DNA from: QVMP01 sp047974325
Lineage (GTDB): Bacteria > Bacteroidota > Bacteroidia > Bacteroidales > Dysgonomonadaceae
Length of the DNA stretch: 15,794 bases
Direction of reading: 5' to 3'
Assembly: GCA_047974325.1 (NCBI GenBank)
Contig: JBKECE010000241.1
Coordinates: 1-15,794, forward strand
Shown in pieces: positions 6,420-15,069 of this stretch. The stretch's first letter is position 1, and each line of letters begins with the position of its first letter. A program made the translations under genes and the position numbers. The notes beneath the pieces were generated by a model. The model was not told where the DNA came from and did not search any database. It saw nothing but the letters and a program-made list of their open reading frames with translations.

Positions 6420-9235
6420 GTTACTTCATCTATCAGATAGAATATGGATTTGAAATTGATATCGCTATATTCACTCATCCCTATTTCGAAGGTACGGCTT
6501 GTTGAATACCCTTCTTTGCAATTTGTAGGAATTTGCTCTGCTAAATGCCTTTGGCCATGTTCATTGAGTTCCGGATAGGTGAAACCTCTGTCGCCCGCAA
6601 AACCACAGCAATTGGTCTGAATATAAGTCACATCTTTTGCACACATCTTGGTTAGCTCTACAAGTTTATCTTCCATACCGATTTTCTTCACCGAGCAAAC
6701 AGGAAATACTGTCACATTTTCTTTTGGATGTTTTACGGTCAACTTAGGCATCACAAATTTGAGCATAAACTCAATAGGATCATAAATTTTGATATCCGTA
6801 TTGGTATTCGCTTCATGGAAAGTATAAAAACAAGGACTCATATCGAACAAGATCGGATATTTGCCACCTTCCGAAGCCTTCATCAAAGCGTCTTCCAATT
6901 CTTTTGATTTGCGTGCGCCTTCTTCCTTTAATCCCTTACTACTGAATGCCATACCACAACATAAATCATTGATAGCCTCAGGATAAATTATGGTAAAACC
7001 GGCTCGTTCCAATAATTGTTGTGTTTTGCGAGTCAATTCAACCTCATCTTTCGCATATCCTTTCGATGTTCCCATAGACCGGTTTATACACGAAGGAAAA
7101 TAAACAACTTTGTCTGTTTGCCCCGGATTTGCAATCGAGTGCTTTATTTTATGCGCACCCTTAGGCATATCTTTTGTCCATTTAGGAATTCGGTTACCAG
7201 ATATGGAACGCATCCCTCCGGCAATGCTACCCATCAGAGAGTCTCCCAGTATTGATTGGAAGAAACTTACAAAATTCAAGCCGCCTCTCATAACAGATGT
7301 CACAGTTCCCATGTGATTTCCAATTTGGGCAGCAATATTTTTAGCTTCATTGGACGCTTCTGCATGACGTATATCTTTGATAAATTTGCCTGTATCTATT
7401 TTCACCGGACAGATAAGTCCACAAAGCCCATCAGTAGCACAAGTTTCATCCGAAAAATATTTTGCATCATGGAGCATTTTTTGTAAGCGGGCAGGATCAT
7501 CACCCAATTGTTTCAAACGAGAAATTTCACGCGCAATGACAATCCGTTGACGTGGTGACAATGTTAACCCTTCGGCTACACAATTAGGTTCACAGAATCC
7601 GCATTCCATACATTTATCCACCAATTCGTGAGTAGCAGGAAGTGGCTTCAGGTTCTCCAGATGTATATTAGGATTTTTATTTATGATCACTCCCGGATTG
7701 ATCAGTTTATTCGGATCGAATATATCTTTTATGCGGAGCATTATCTTATAAGCTGCATCACCCCACTCTTTCTCAACAAATGGAGCCATGTTTCTGCCCG
7801 TTCCATGCTCAGCTTTCAAAGAGCCGTCAAACTGACCAACAACAATATCTACAATCCCATCCATGAGATCAGCATATTTTTGCACTTCGGTTGGCGTAGA
7901 AAAATCTTGTGAAAAGACCAAATGCAAATTACCATCCAGAGCATGACCAAACAAAGCCGCATCCTTGTATTCTAGTTTTTTAAATAATCCTTTCAAAGCA
8001 ATGCAACCTGCAGCCAATTTATCTATCGGAAATGCAACATCTTCAATGAGACAGGTTGTTCCTGTTTTTCTCAGCCCACCAACAGATGAAAGAAGCCCTT
8101 TCCTTGCCTTCCAATTAAAATTATATTCTTTGGGATCGGACGTAAATTCAAAAGGCTTGTTAGTTGGTGTGGTTTCTATTGATTTACGAACAGCTATCTC
8201 CTTGTCTTTTATTTCACCTGCGCTATTGGCCTGAATTTCTACCAAAAGCACACAAGCTGTTTCAGGCAAAGTTTTGAAATAGTCAGGAGCATCCGGATCA
8301 TTCTCTACCGAACGGATAGAATCCCTATCGAGCAATTCAACAGCCGACACAGGCGAATTTTTCAATAACGGAACACTTTCACAAGCTTTTTCTATGGTCT
8401 CAAATATCAGCAAGGCACATGCTTTATACTTTTCGTCAATCACGGTGTGATACGTTAAATCTGAGATGAATGCCAATGTTCCTTCTGCACCAATCATCAG
8501 ATGTTTGATTATCTCAAACGGGTCTTCAAAATCGACGAGTGCATTAATACTGTATCCTGTTGTATTTTTTATTTTAAATTTCTTGTGTATACGTTCTAAT
8601 AAAACTGTATCTGCTTTAATCTCATCGCGCAGATCTTCTATTTCTTTGATAATTTCGGGATGAGTCCGTTTAAAAGCTGTTTTGCTTGCCTCATCGGCCG
8701 TATCCAATATAGTTCCATCATAGAGAACAATACGGATGTCAGCAATTGTTTTGTATGAATTTTGTGATGTACCACAACACATACCACTTGCGTTGTTGGA
8801 AGCAATGCCGCCAATCATTGCTGCATTTATGGATGCAGGATCCGGACCTATTTTCCTACCAAGTGGAGCTAAAAAGATATTTGCTCGTGCTCCGGTAATC
8901 CCCGGTTGTAGGCGAATCTTCAATCCATCGTCCAGAATAGTATATTTTTTCCAATTATGAGTGGCAACCATCAAAACAGAATCTGTTATAGCTTGCCCTG
9001 ATAGGCTTGTACCGGCTGCTCGATAGGTTACAGGAATATTCATTTTCCCTGTCAATTTAATCACCTCAACAGCTTCTTCTTCTGAATGAACCTGCACAAC
9101 AATCTGGGGAACGAGCCTGTAGAAACTGGCATCCGTACCATATGCTAATAGTTGTAAAGGATTTGTAATAATGCGTTTGGGATCAATCATCTTTGACAAT
9201 TCATCCCTGAGGAATTGATAATTTGCCGATAACAT
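6413..9235 (-). CDS. FAD-linked, Fe-S D-lactate / D-2-hydroxyacid dehydrogenase (GlcD-GlpC fusion type)
   Basis: This 940-residue fusion oxidises a D-2-hydroxyacid, probably D-lactate (Dld-II type) or D-2-hydroxyglutarate (YdiJ type), and passes electrons through Fe-S clusters, probably to quinone at the inner membrane face. Domains in order: an FAD-binding PCMH/BBE-type domain at about 35-270 (RAAGTSLSGQA, GPDPASINAAMIGGIASNNA), an FAD-oxidase C-terminal domain at about 270-520 (HALDGNLH 431-438 and HGTGRN 477-482, with conserved His residues), a double Fe-S domain at about 535-615, and two Cys-rich CCG domains (CCG at 759-761 and 876-878). Cluster 1 is CMECGFCEPNC with Cys 542, 545, 548 and 552. 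Cluster 2 is CATDGLCGLICP, where the usual second Cys is Asp602. ATG 9235 lies 27 bases past a predicted transcription start. No lactate permease or regulator is adjacent. The family is clear; the substrate is inferred. Confidence 0.9.
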   Translation of the reverse strand: MLSANYQFLRDELSKMIDPKRIITNPLQLLAYGTDASFYRLVPQIVVQVHSEEEAVEVIKLTGKMNIPVTYRAAGTSLSGQAITDSVLMVATHNWKKYTILDDGLKIRLQPGITGARANIFLAPLGRKIGPDPASINAAMIGGIASNNASGMCCGTSQNSYKTIADIRIVLYDGTILDTADEASKTAFKRTHPEIIKEIEDLRDEIKADTVLLERIHKKFKIKNTTGYSINALVDFEDPFEIIKHLMIGAEGTLAFISDLTYHTVIDEKYKACALLIFETIEKACESVPLLKNSPVSAVELLDRDSIRSVENDPDAPDYFKTLPETACVLLVEIQANSAGEIKDKEIAVRKSIETTPTNKPFEFTSDPKEYNFNWKARKGLLSSVGGLRKTGTTCLIEDVAFPIDKLAAGCIALKGLFKKLEYKDAALFGHALDGNLHLVFSQDFSTPTEVQKYADLMDGIVDIVVGQFDGSLKAEHGTGRNMAPFVEKEWGDAAYKIMLRIKDIFDPNKLINPGVIINKNPNIHLENLKPLPATHELVDKCMECGFCEPNCVAEGLTLSPRQRIVIAREISRLKQLGDDPARLQKMLHDAKYFSDETCATDGLCGLICPVKIDTGKFIKDIRHAEASNEAKNIAAQIGNHMGTVTSVMRGGLNFVSFFQSILGDSLMGSIAGGMRSISGNRIPKWTKDMPKGAHKIKHSIANPGQTDKVVYFPSCINRSMGTSKGYAKDEVELTRKTQQLLERAGFTIIYPEAINDLCCGMAFSSKGLKEEGARKSKELEDALMKASEGGKYPILFDMSPCFYTFHEANTNTDIKIYDPIEFMLKFVMPKLTVKHPKENVTVFPVCSVKKIGMEDKLVELTKMCAKDVTYIQTNCCGFAGDRGFTYPELNEHGQRHLAEQIPTNCKEGYSTSRTFEIGMSEYSDINFKSIFYLIDEVTR

Positions 9236-9267
9236 GATAGTATAGTTATTTTAGTTTATTTCATTTT

Positions 9268-9275
9268 CAAATATA
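9268..9275 (-). promoter_or_regulatory. -7 promoter box of the dehydrogenase gene
   Basis: On the minus strand this reads TATATTTG, an exact TAnnTTTG match and identical to the ferredoxin -7 box. A TTG exists upstream but only 13 bases away, too close for a normal -33. Transcription would start near 9262, about 27 bases before the ATG. No convincing terminator follows the plug gene upstream, so readthrough from it is also possible. Confidence 0.5.
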
Positions 9276-9312
9276 CCTAAAAAAATAACAACCTATCCCA
9301 TTCTATCAGCTA

Positions 9313-10566
9313 TTATTTATAAATAATCTTTGAAAATCCGATCAAACTATCATACCTCTGCCCTACCGGACGAAAATAAACCATGATGGTGTATTCATTT
9401 TCCGTCTCAAAATGATTACCCTCAATCATTTTTGCAGAATATGTGTTCCCGTTTTTAGTCAGATATTGGTAGTTGTATGCACCTTGTTTCAACGATAATG
9501 TCAATGTATATTGTTTATTTTCGTTATCATAGGTCATTTTGTATTTATCTGAAAAAGAATCATTTGAAAATGCGCCATTGATATAAATAGATTCTAAAAA
9601 AGGATTATCCGTCTTAAGTGTGAAAGTGGTCTTAAAATAATCAGCCTGAGTATCATAATTTTCTTCGCTGACTTCTCCGTTTCGTATATAGAAACGACCA
9701 TTTTGGTCTTGATCATAGTCATAGAGTTTTCCTGCTCTGATTTTATCTGGAATGACAGACGTATAGTAATAAGGGTTTATGAATTCAGTTCGCTCTATAT
9801 TCAGTCCATTATATTTATAGCTCAATGATTCAAAGCGCCTATATTCATTTCCTGCTTCAAAAATCAAATCACGATTGTGATCATAGAGCAATTTCTGAGG
9901 CTGTATGAAAGTTGGCTTTACGAGTGCCTTTTCATTGTCTAATCTATTATTTTGCCTGACATATGTCTTTATCTCTGTGTATGGGTCACGCACATCAATA
10001 CCTCCATAGCTCAACGAAAATGAAACCTGTTGATGTTCTTTATTCGAATCAATATCAGTATTCGAGCTCACCGATGCCGCTATATTTGATTGTTTGTCTA
10101 GCACTGAAAAGCAAGCTGTCAACAATATTTTGTCAGGAGTATCATCCTCTACAACCTCAATAACATAATTTCCTGACAATTTGAGATTAATATCTTTATT
10201 AGGGATTTGTAGTATATAATTTGTATAATCGACGGTGGTTTGCTCTGAAATTGCATAATCGTCAATCAAGTTATCATCAAATCCATCTAGAAACTCAATC
10301 GTGGAGAGAGAAGATTGTGTCCAATCTGCATTGCAATGAATCAACTTGTATCTTAATCTCTTATATGAATTGTCTGAAATTCTGTCAAAATTCAGTTGAA
10401 TATATTCCGACGAATTAAGTTCTATCACTGGATATTCCAACCAATCACCATTCTTATTTATTTGAATGGTTCCTATATTTGAATTTAGCGCCTGAGTTTT
10501 GTAAATCTGAGATTTTGCCGGTACGCAAAAACAGAACATGAATAAAATATATTTTATATACTTCAT
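9313..10566 (-). CDS. Secreted type IX secretion system plug protein (DUF5103 family)
   Basis: The protein is 417 residues. A Sec signal peptide occupies about 1-19 (ILFMFCFCVPAKS, cleavage before QIYK). The mature part matches the DUF5103 pattern along its whole length: YPVIELNSSEYIQLNFD (about 45-61), HCNADW (77-82), a following FLDGFDDNLIDDY, NTDIDSNKEHQQVSF (169-183), GNEYRRFE (239-246), DYDQDQNGRFYIRN and LKQGAYNYQY (359-368). In Flavobacterium johnsoniae a protein of this family, Plug, was found bound to the SprA translocon and closing its periplasmic end. By analogy this protein acts in the periplasm at the outer-membrane T9SS channel. DUF5103 also occurs in Bacteroidales without an obvious T9SS, so the role rests partly on the porT-like gene in the same window. 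It is a separate transcription unit downstream of the mutB terminator. Confidence 0.88.
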   Translation of the reverse strand: MKYIKYILFMFCFCVPAKSQIYKTQALNSNIGTIQINKNGDWLEYPVIELNSSEYIQLNFDRISDNSYKRLRYKLIHCNADWTQSSLSTIEFLDGFDDNLIDDYAISEQTTVDYTNYILQIPNKDINLKLSGNYVIEVVEDDTPDKILLTACFSVLDKQSNIAASVSSNTDIDSNKEHQQVSFSLSYGGIDVRDPYTEIKTYVRQNNRLDNEKALVKPTFIQPQKLLYDHNRDLIFEAGNEYRRFESLSYKYNGLNIERTEFINPYYYTSVIPDKIRAGKLYDYDQDQNGRFYIRNGEVSEENYDTQADYFKTTFTLKTDNPFLESIYINGAFSNDSFSDKYKMTYDNENKQYTLTLSLKQGAYNYQYLTKNGNTYSAKMIEGNHFETENEYTIMVYFRPVGQRYDSLIGFSKIIYK

Positions 10567-10669
10567 AATGAGAATTATTTAGAGGCATACAAGATATAAA
10601 TTTTCTTTGAAAGAAATCACTTCTGATCTTTAGTCTTTCACTATTTCATAACATAAAGCAAAAAGGTCG

Positions 10670-10698
10670 CTTCCATTTTGCGAGGAAACGACCTTTTT
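10670..10698 (-). terminator. Intrinsic terminator of the mutA-mutB operon
   Basis: AAAAAGGTCG (10670-10679) and CGACCTTTTT (10689-10698) are exact complements. An inner TTCC/GGAA pairing is separated from them by one C-A mismatch. Read on the minus strand, the GC-rich stem ends in TTTTT then GCTTT. It starts 24 bases after the mutB stop. The symmetric A and T runs would also let it work rightward. Confidence 0.88.
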
Positions 10699-10722
10699 AT
10701 AGGTTTCAGATATTGACTTTCT

Positions 10723-12870
10723 TTACTCTGCCAACAAAATCTTCATTATTTCAACAGCTGCTTTTGTCACAGGGCTACCCGGGCCAAAAATTGCTACCAC
10801 ACCAGCTTTATACAAGAAATCATAATCTTGAGCCGGAATCACACCTCCTGCTATGACAAGAATGTCTTCACGGCCAAGTTTCTTGAGTTCTTCCATCACT
10901 TGCGGTATGAGTGTTTTATGTCCTGCTGCCAAAGATGAGACACCAAGAACATTCACATCGTTTTCAACTGCCTGACGGGCAGCTTCTTCCGGTGTTTGAA
11001 ACAATGGTCCCATATCCACATCAAAACCACAGTCTGCATAGCCTGTTGCCACAACTTTTGCACCACGGTCATGACCGTCTTGTCCCATTTTTGCAATCAT
11101 GATACGAGGCTGGCGACCTTCTTTTTTTGCAAATTTTTCGACCAACTCACAAGCCTCTTGGAATGTTGGGTCTTTTTTTGTTTCCGATGAATACACGCCT
11201 GAAATAGTTCTTATTATTGCTTTATAACGACCTACCACAACTTCGCAAGCATCGGATATTTCACCCAATGTAGCACGTAAGCGTGCTGCTTCTACAGCGA
11301 GTTCCAATAGGTTTCCTTTTTTTGTTTTCACGCATTCCGTAATGGCATCCAAAGCTTTTTTAACAGCTTCGTTGTCACGTTTGGCTTTCAGATCATTCAG
11401 TCGTTCAATTTGTTGACGACGCACCTCTGTGTTATCCACATCAAGAATATCAATAGGATCTTCTTTTTCGAGACGATATTTGTTAACACCAATAATGGTT
11501 TGCTGTCCTGAGTCAATCTTAGCTTGTGTACGAGCTGCTGCTTCTTCGATACGCATTTTGGGTATACCTGTTTCAATGGCTTTAGCCATACCTCCAAGTT
11601 TCTGAATTTCCTGAATCAAATTCCAAGCCTTATGCACCAATTCATTGGTTAATGTTTCCACATAATAGGAACCTGCCCAAGGATCAATTTCCTTACATAT
11701 TTGAGTTTCTTCCTGTATGTAAATCTGTGTATTACGGGCAATACGAGCAGAAAAATCGGTAGGTAATGCGATTGCTTCGTCCAGAGCATTTGTATGGAGC
11801 GATTGTGTGTGACCCAAAGTTGCTGCCATGGCTTCGATACAAGTACGGCCAACATTGTTGAACGGATCCTGTTCTGTAAGAGACCAACCTGATGTTTGTG
11901 AGTGTGTACGAAGAGCCAGAGATTTTGGATTTTTTGCACCAAAACTCTTTACTATCTTAGCCCAAAGTAAACGACCTGCACGCATCTTAGCAATTTCCAT
12001 GAAGTGATTCATGCCTATAGCCCAGAAAAATGATAAACGAGGTGCAAAAGCATCCACATCAATTCCAGCATCAATTCCGGCTTTTAGATATTCCATACCG
12101 TCTGCCAATGTATAAGCCAATTCTATGTCAGCCGTTGCACCTGCTTCCTGCATGTGGTAACCTGAAATTGATATTGAATTGAACTTGGGCATCTTCTGTG
12201 ATGTATATTCAAAGATGTCAGCGATGATCTTCATGGAAAACTCCGGTGGATAGATATAGGTGTTACGCACCATAAATTCTTTCAAGATATCATTCTGAAT
12301 TGTACCTGCCATTTCTTCCAATTTAGCACCTTGTTCCAATCCAGCATTGATATAGAAAGCAAGAATCGGAAGCACTGCTCCATTCATGGTCATTGAGACA
12401 GACATTTGGTTCAATGGAATGCCATCAAACAAGACTTTCATATCTTCGACCGAACAGATGGAAACACCGGCTTTACCGACATCTCCAACCACGCGTGGAT
12501 GGTCTGCATCGTAACCGCGGTGAGTAGCCAAGTCAAAAGCAACAGAAAGTCCTTTTTGTCCTGAAGCTAGATTGCGGCGATAGAAAGCGTTAGATTCGGC
12601 AGCTGTAGAGAATCCTGCATACTGACGAATTGTCCAAGGACGCATCGCATACATACCAGAATATGGTCCACGGAGAAATGGAGGAATACCGGAAGCATAG
12701 TTCAAATGTTCCATTCCTTCTAAATCCTCTTTCGTATACACAGGTTTCACAGGGATGAGTTCCGGAGTGATCCAACCTGCCGCAATTTCATTTTTTGCAG
12801 CCCATTCGGCAGCATTTGTAGCTGCAAATCCTGCATTTTTAATATCTATATTTTTGAAATTTGGTTTCAT
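10723..12870 (-). CDS. mutB: Methylmalonyl-CoA mutase large (catalytic) subunit
   Basis: The enzyme interconverts succinyl-CoA and (R)-methylmalonyl-CoA using adenosylcobalamin, the carbon-skeleton step of the succinate-propionate route in Bacteroidales. The protein is 715 residues, normal for the catalytic subunit. The substrate-binding TIM barrel (about 30-560) has RQYAGFSTAAESNAFYRRN at 82-100, whose Tyr84 corresponds to the radical-cage Tyr89 of Propionibacterium MutB. It also has RNTYIYPPE at 202-210 and SISGYHMQEAGATADIE at 234-250 with His239. The C-terminal B12-binding domain (about 585-710) has GQDGHDRG with His600 as the cobalt ligand, then SSLAAGH and AGGVIPAQDYDFL. All expected catalytic residues are present. 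It is the second gene of the operon, 20 bases after mutA, and its heterodimer partner is MutA. No meaB-type chaperone or epimerase gene is adjacent. Confidence 0.98.
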   Translation of the reverse strand: MKPNFKNIDIKNAGFAATNAAEWAAKNEIAAGWITPELIPVKPVYTKEDLEGMEHLNYASGIPPFLRGPYSGMYAMRPWTIRQYAGFSTAAESNAFYRRNLASGQKGLSVAFDLATHRGYDADHPRVVGDVGKAGVSICSVEDMKVLFDGIPLNQMSVSMTMNGAVLPILAFYINAGLEQGAKLEEMAGTIQNDILKEFMVRNTYIYPPEFSMKIIADIFEYTSQKMPKFNSISISGYHMQEAGATADIELAYTLADGMEYLKAGIDAGIDVDAFAPRLSFFWAIGMNHFMEIAKMRAGRLLWAKIVKSFGAKNPKSLALRTHSQTSGWSLTEQDPFNNVGRTCIEAMAATLGHTQSLHTNALDEAIALPTDFSARIARNTQIYIQEETQICKEIDPWAGSYYVETLTNELVHKAWNLIQEIQKLGGMAKAIETGIPKMRIEEAAARTQAKIDSGQQTIIGVNKYRLEKEDPIDILDVDNTEVRRQQIERLNDLKAKRDNEAVKKALDAITECVKTKKGNLLELAVEAARLRATLGEISDACEVVVGRYKAIIRTISGVYSSETKKDPTFQEACELVEKFAKKEGRQPRIMIAKMGQDGHDRGAKVVATGYADCGFDVDMGPLFQTPEEAARQAVENDVNVLGVSSLAAGHKTLIPQVMEELKKLGREDILVIAGGVIPAQDYDFLYKAGVVAIFGPGSPVTKAAVEIMKILLAE

Positions 12871-12878
12871 TTTTTTAT

Positions 12879-12884
12879 TCTCCT
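12879..12884 (-). promoter_or_regulatory. Shine-Dalgarno site of mutB
   Basis: The minus strand reads AGGAGA eight bases before the mutB ATG, inside the 20-base mutA-mutB gap. A clear Shine-Dalgarno is unusual here; the other genes of the window lack one. Terminating mutA ribosomes would reach it directly, which suits balanced synthesis of the two subunits. Confidence 0.75.
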
Positions 12885-12890
12885 ATAGTT

Positions 12891-14774
12891 TTAGTCAATA
12901 CCCAATTTAGCATTAAATATTTTCAATGTTTCAAGAACATTGCTTTTAACATTCACGAAGTGTTCAATACCTTGCGCTTTCAATTCATCTGCACAAGCCG
13001 GAGCACCCGCAACTACGAAGAATTTATCGTTTTCTGTTGCCAATTTGTACGCTTCAGGAGCGTATACCGCATATTCATCATCACTAGAGCAAAGAACTAT
13101 GATATCTGCTTCCTGTTCAAGAGCAACCTTCACACCTTCCGCTACAGTTTCAAAGCCTAAATTGTCTATCACTTTATATCCTGCACAAGCAAAGAAGTTA
13201 CATGAGAACTGAGACCGTGCAAGACGCATAGACAAGCTACCGATTGTTAGCATAAAGACCTTTGGAGCTCCAGATTTTTCTGTTGCAAGACGAAGTTTTT
13301 CAAATTCAAGAGCCAAACGAGTTGTAGGCAATGCCTGTAATGTTCCTTTAGCACAACCACAATCAGTTTCTGTTTTCTCAATTTTTCCTGCAGCTTTTTC
13401 AGTAAAGTTCGGATACTGATTTGTTCCAAGAAGTATTTCGCGACGTGTTGCAACAGCTTTGAATCGTGCTTGTGATGACTCTTTGATCGCTGTCTGAATT
13501 GATCCGGCTTTCAGCTCTTCATAGAAACCTTTTTCATCTGTTGTCAAAAATAAGTTCCAAGCCTGTTCCGCAATTGATGTTGTCAAATTCTCAATATAGT
13601 AAGACCCGGCAGAAGGATCGGTTATTTTGTCAAAATGGCATTCTTCCTTCAGCAATAACTGTTGATTACGCGCAATTCTTTCCGAAAAATCATCGGATGT
13701 TTTATATGATTCATCGAAAGGAACAACAGTCAATGAATTTACACCAGCCAATGAAGCTGACATAGATTCTGTTTGAGTGCGTAGTAGATTCACATGAGCA
13801 TCAAAAACAGTTGTATTGTATGTCGATGTTTCAGCATGTGCATACATTTTAGATGAGCATTTGCAAACTTCTTCTCCTGTTTTGTTAGGGTTATCATTTT
13901 TGCACAAAGGCTTATAAGCATCAACAATTTCAGCCCACAACCAACGGGCAGCCCTGAATTTGGCAATTTCCATAAAATAGTTGGAACTGATGCCAAAATT
14001 GAATTTAATTTTCTTGGCAACCAAAGCTGCATCAAGTCCTTTTTCTACAAGTTTGCTCAATATTTCATTTCCATCAGCCAAGGCATATCCTAATTCCTGA
14101 TAGATATACGAACCAGCATTGTTGAAACGTTTTGCATTCACATTCAACACCCTGAAACGAGGAAGTTGAGCGGAAGCCATTGTGATTTCAGCTGCTTTAT
14201 CAACCCATTCAGGTGTGTCCATTCCTTTTTTCAGGATTGGCTTAAAGGGATCATAATTTACAGATCCAAAACATTTAAGAACATCTACATTTTGAGATTT
14301 AATATACTCTGCTAGTATTTTTACTAATTCCAGAGAGCTATTGTGACATGTGGAGAAATTTAATTCTACAGCTTCGGGAAGAATACCGGACAATAATGCT
14401 TTTACATTTTCGGCACTCACATCTTTTCCACTGATAATAAAATTGAGGGATGTAATACCCTTGTTCAGTATGTCCAATGCTTTTGCATTGGCGGCTTTGA
14501 AATCAACTACAGTAATATCTTGACGAACATACCAGTCATTGTCTTTCTTCGTACCTCTCACATAAGGAAATTCCCCCGGCAGAGAGTCTACGGTTTTCAG
14601 ACCTTCGATATTTTCGTTTCTGTAGAAAGGATTTACTTTGAAACCTTCGTTTGTTTTCCAAACAAGTTTCTTCTCAAAATCAGCACCTTTCAGATCGGCA
14701 ACAATTTTTGCCATCCACTCTTCCGTTGACACGGGTGGAAAATCTGTAAAAAGCTTTTCTTTTAGATTTGCCAT
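12891..14774 (-). CDS. mutA: Methylmalonyl-CoA mutase small (non-catalytic) subunit
   Basis: The protein is 627 residues and pairs with MutB in the heterodimeric mutase. The body follows the mutase barrel: FPYVRGT (69-75), GSYIYQELGYALADGNEIL (221-239), FNFGISSNYFMEIAKFRAARWLWAEI (258-283) and DPSAGSYYIENLT (386-398). The C-terminal B12-like domain (about 500-620) is degenerate. At the DxHxxG site it reads TIGSLSMRLARSQF with no cobalt-ligand His, as expected for the small subunit. Unusual for the barrel are Cys291, Cys304 and Cys306, and a CGC motif at 472-474. It is the first gene of the operon. The ATG at 14774 follows a leader of about 139 bases from a candidate -7 box. No cobalamin riboswitch consensus was found in that leader. 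Confidence 0.96.
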   Translation of the reverse strand: MANLKEKLFTDFPPVSTEEWMAKIVADLKGADFEKKLVWKTNEGFKVNPFYRNENIEGLKTVDSLPGEFPYVRGTKKDNDWYVRQDITVVDFKAANAKALDILNKGITSLNFIISGKDVSAENVKALLSGILPEAVELNFSTCHNSSLELVKILAEYIKSQNVDVLKCFGSVNYDPFKPILKKGMDTPEWVDKAAEITMASAQLPRFRVLNVNAKRFNNAGSYIYQELGYALADGNEILSKLVEKGLDAALVAKKIKFNFGISSNYFMEIAKFRAARWLWAEIVDAYKPLCKNDNPNKTGEEVCKCSSKMYAHAETSTYNTTVFDAHVNLLRTQTESMSASLAGVNSLTVVPFDESYKTSDDFSERIARNQQLLLKEECHFDKITDPSAGSYYIENLTTSIAEQAWNLFLTTDEKGFYEELKAGSIQTAIKESSQARFKAVATRREILLGTNQYPNFTEKAAGKIEKTETDCGCAKGTLQALPTTRLALEFEKLRLATEKSGAPKVFMLTIGSLSMRLARSQFSCNFFACAGYKVIDNLGFETVAEGVKVALEQEADIIVLCSSDDEYAVYAPEAYKLATENDKFFVVAGAPACADELKAQGIEHFVNVKSNVLETLKIFNAKLGID

Positions 14775-15069
14775 GATTTGTTATTAAAAAATAGTTTAGT
14801 ATATAGGTTCTATTTATTTAGCTGATAATTAGTGTTTTTGTAAAGGTTTTATTATTCGCTGTCAAATAAATTCACATCCTACCTGATACTGATAATCTTA
14901 ACCCCTCAAAAAGCGACACAAAGTTACATTTTTTGTTTGGGATAAAAAGGCTTTTAAATAAAGAATTTTGTATCAAAAAGATACTCATTATCATTTTCTT
15001 TCCTGAGTCTTAAAGATTTTAGAATGGATTTTGATACCTTTACTTAAATATGAAATTTTTTTGATAAAA
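14775..15069. other. Divergent intergenic region between mutA and the toxin-23-like gene
   Basis: This is 295 AT-rich bases. It holds the mutA promoter candidate, a GTATC-AAAAA-GATAC inverted repeat (14970-14984), and TACCTTTA (15035-15042). The last is one base off a -7 box and is placed for the rightward gene at the window end. No RNA gene was recognised. Confidence 0.5.
14919..14948 (-). promoter_or_regulatory. Candidate promoter of mutA-mutB
   Basis: The minus strand reads TAACTTTG at 14926-14919, an exact TAnnTTTG -7 match. Nineteen bases upstream stands TTTT, one base from the TTTG -33 element. Transcription would start near 14913, giving a leader of about 139 bases, the longest predicted in the window. 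Confidence 0.5.

Noticed and set aside
7016..8960. Several open frames on the plus strand across the dehydrogenase gene, and similar ones opposite mutA, mutB and aroC
   Set aside because: They lie antisense to strongly conserved coding sequence and show no protein features of their own.
9281..9312. GATAG repeats after the plug gene as a terminator
   Set aside because: They are direct, not inverted, repeats, so they form no stem.
14775..14926. Cobalamin riboswitch upstream of mutA
   Set aside because: No B12-box-like sequence is visible, and the leader is shorter than most cobalamin riboswitches.
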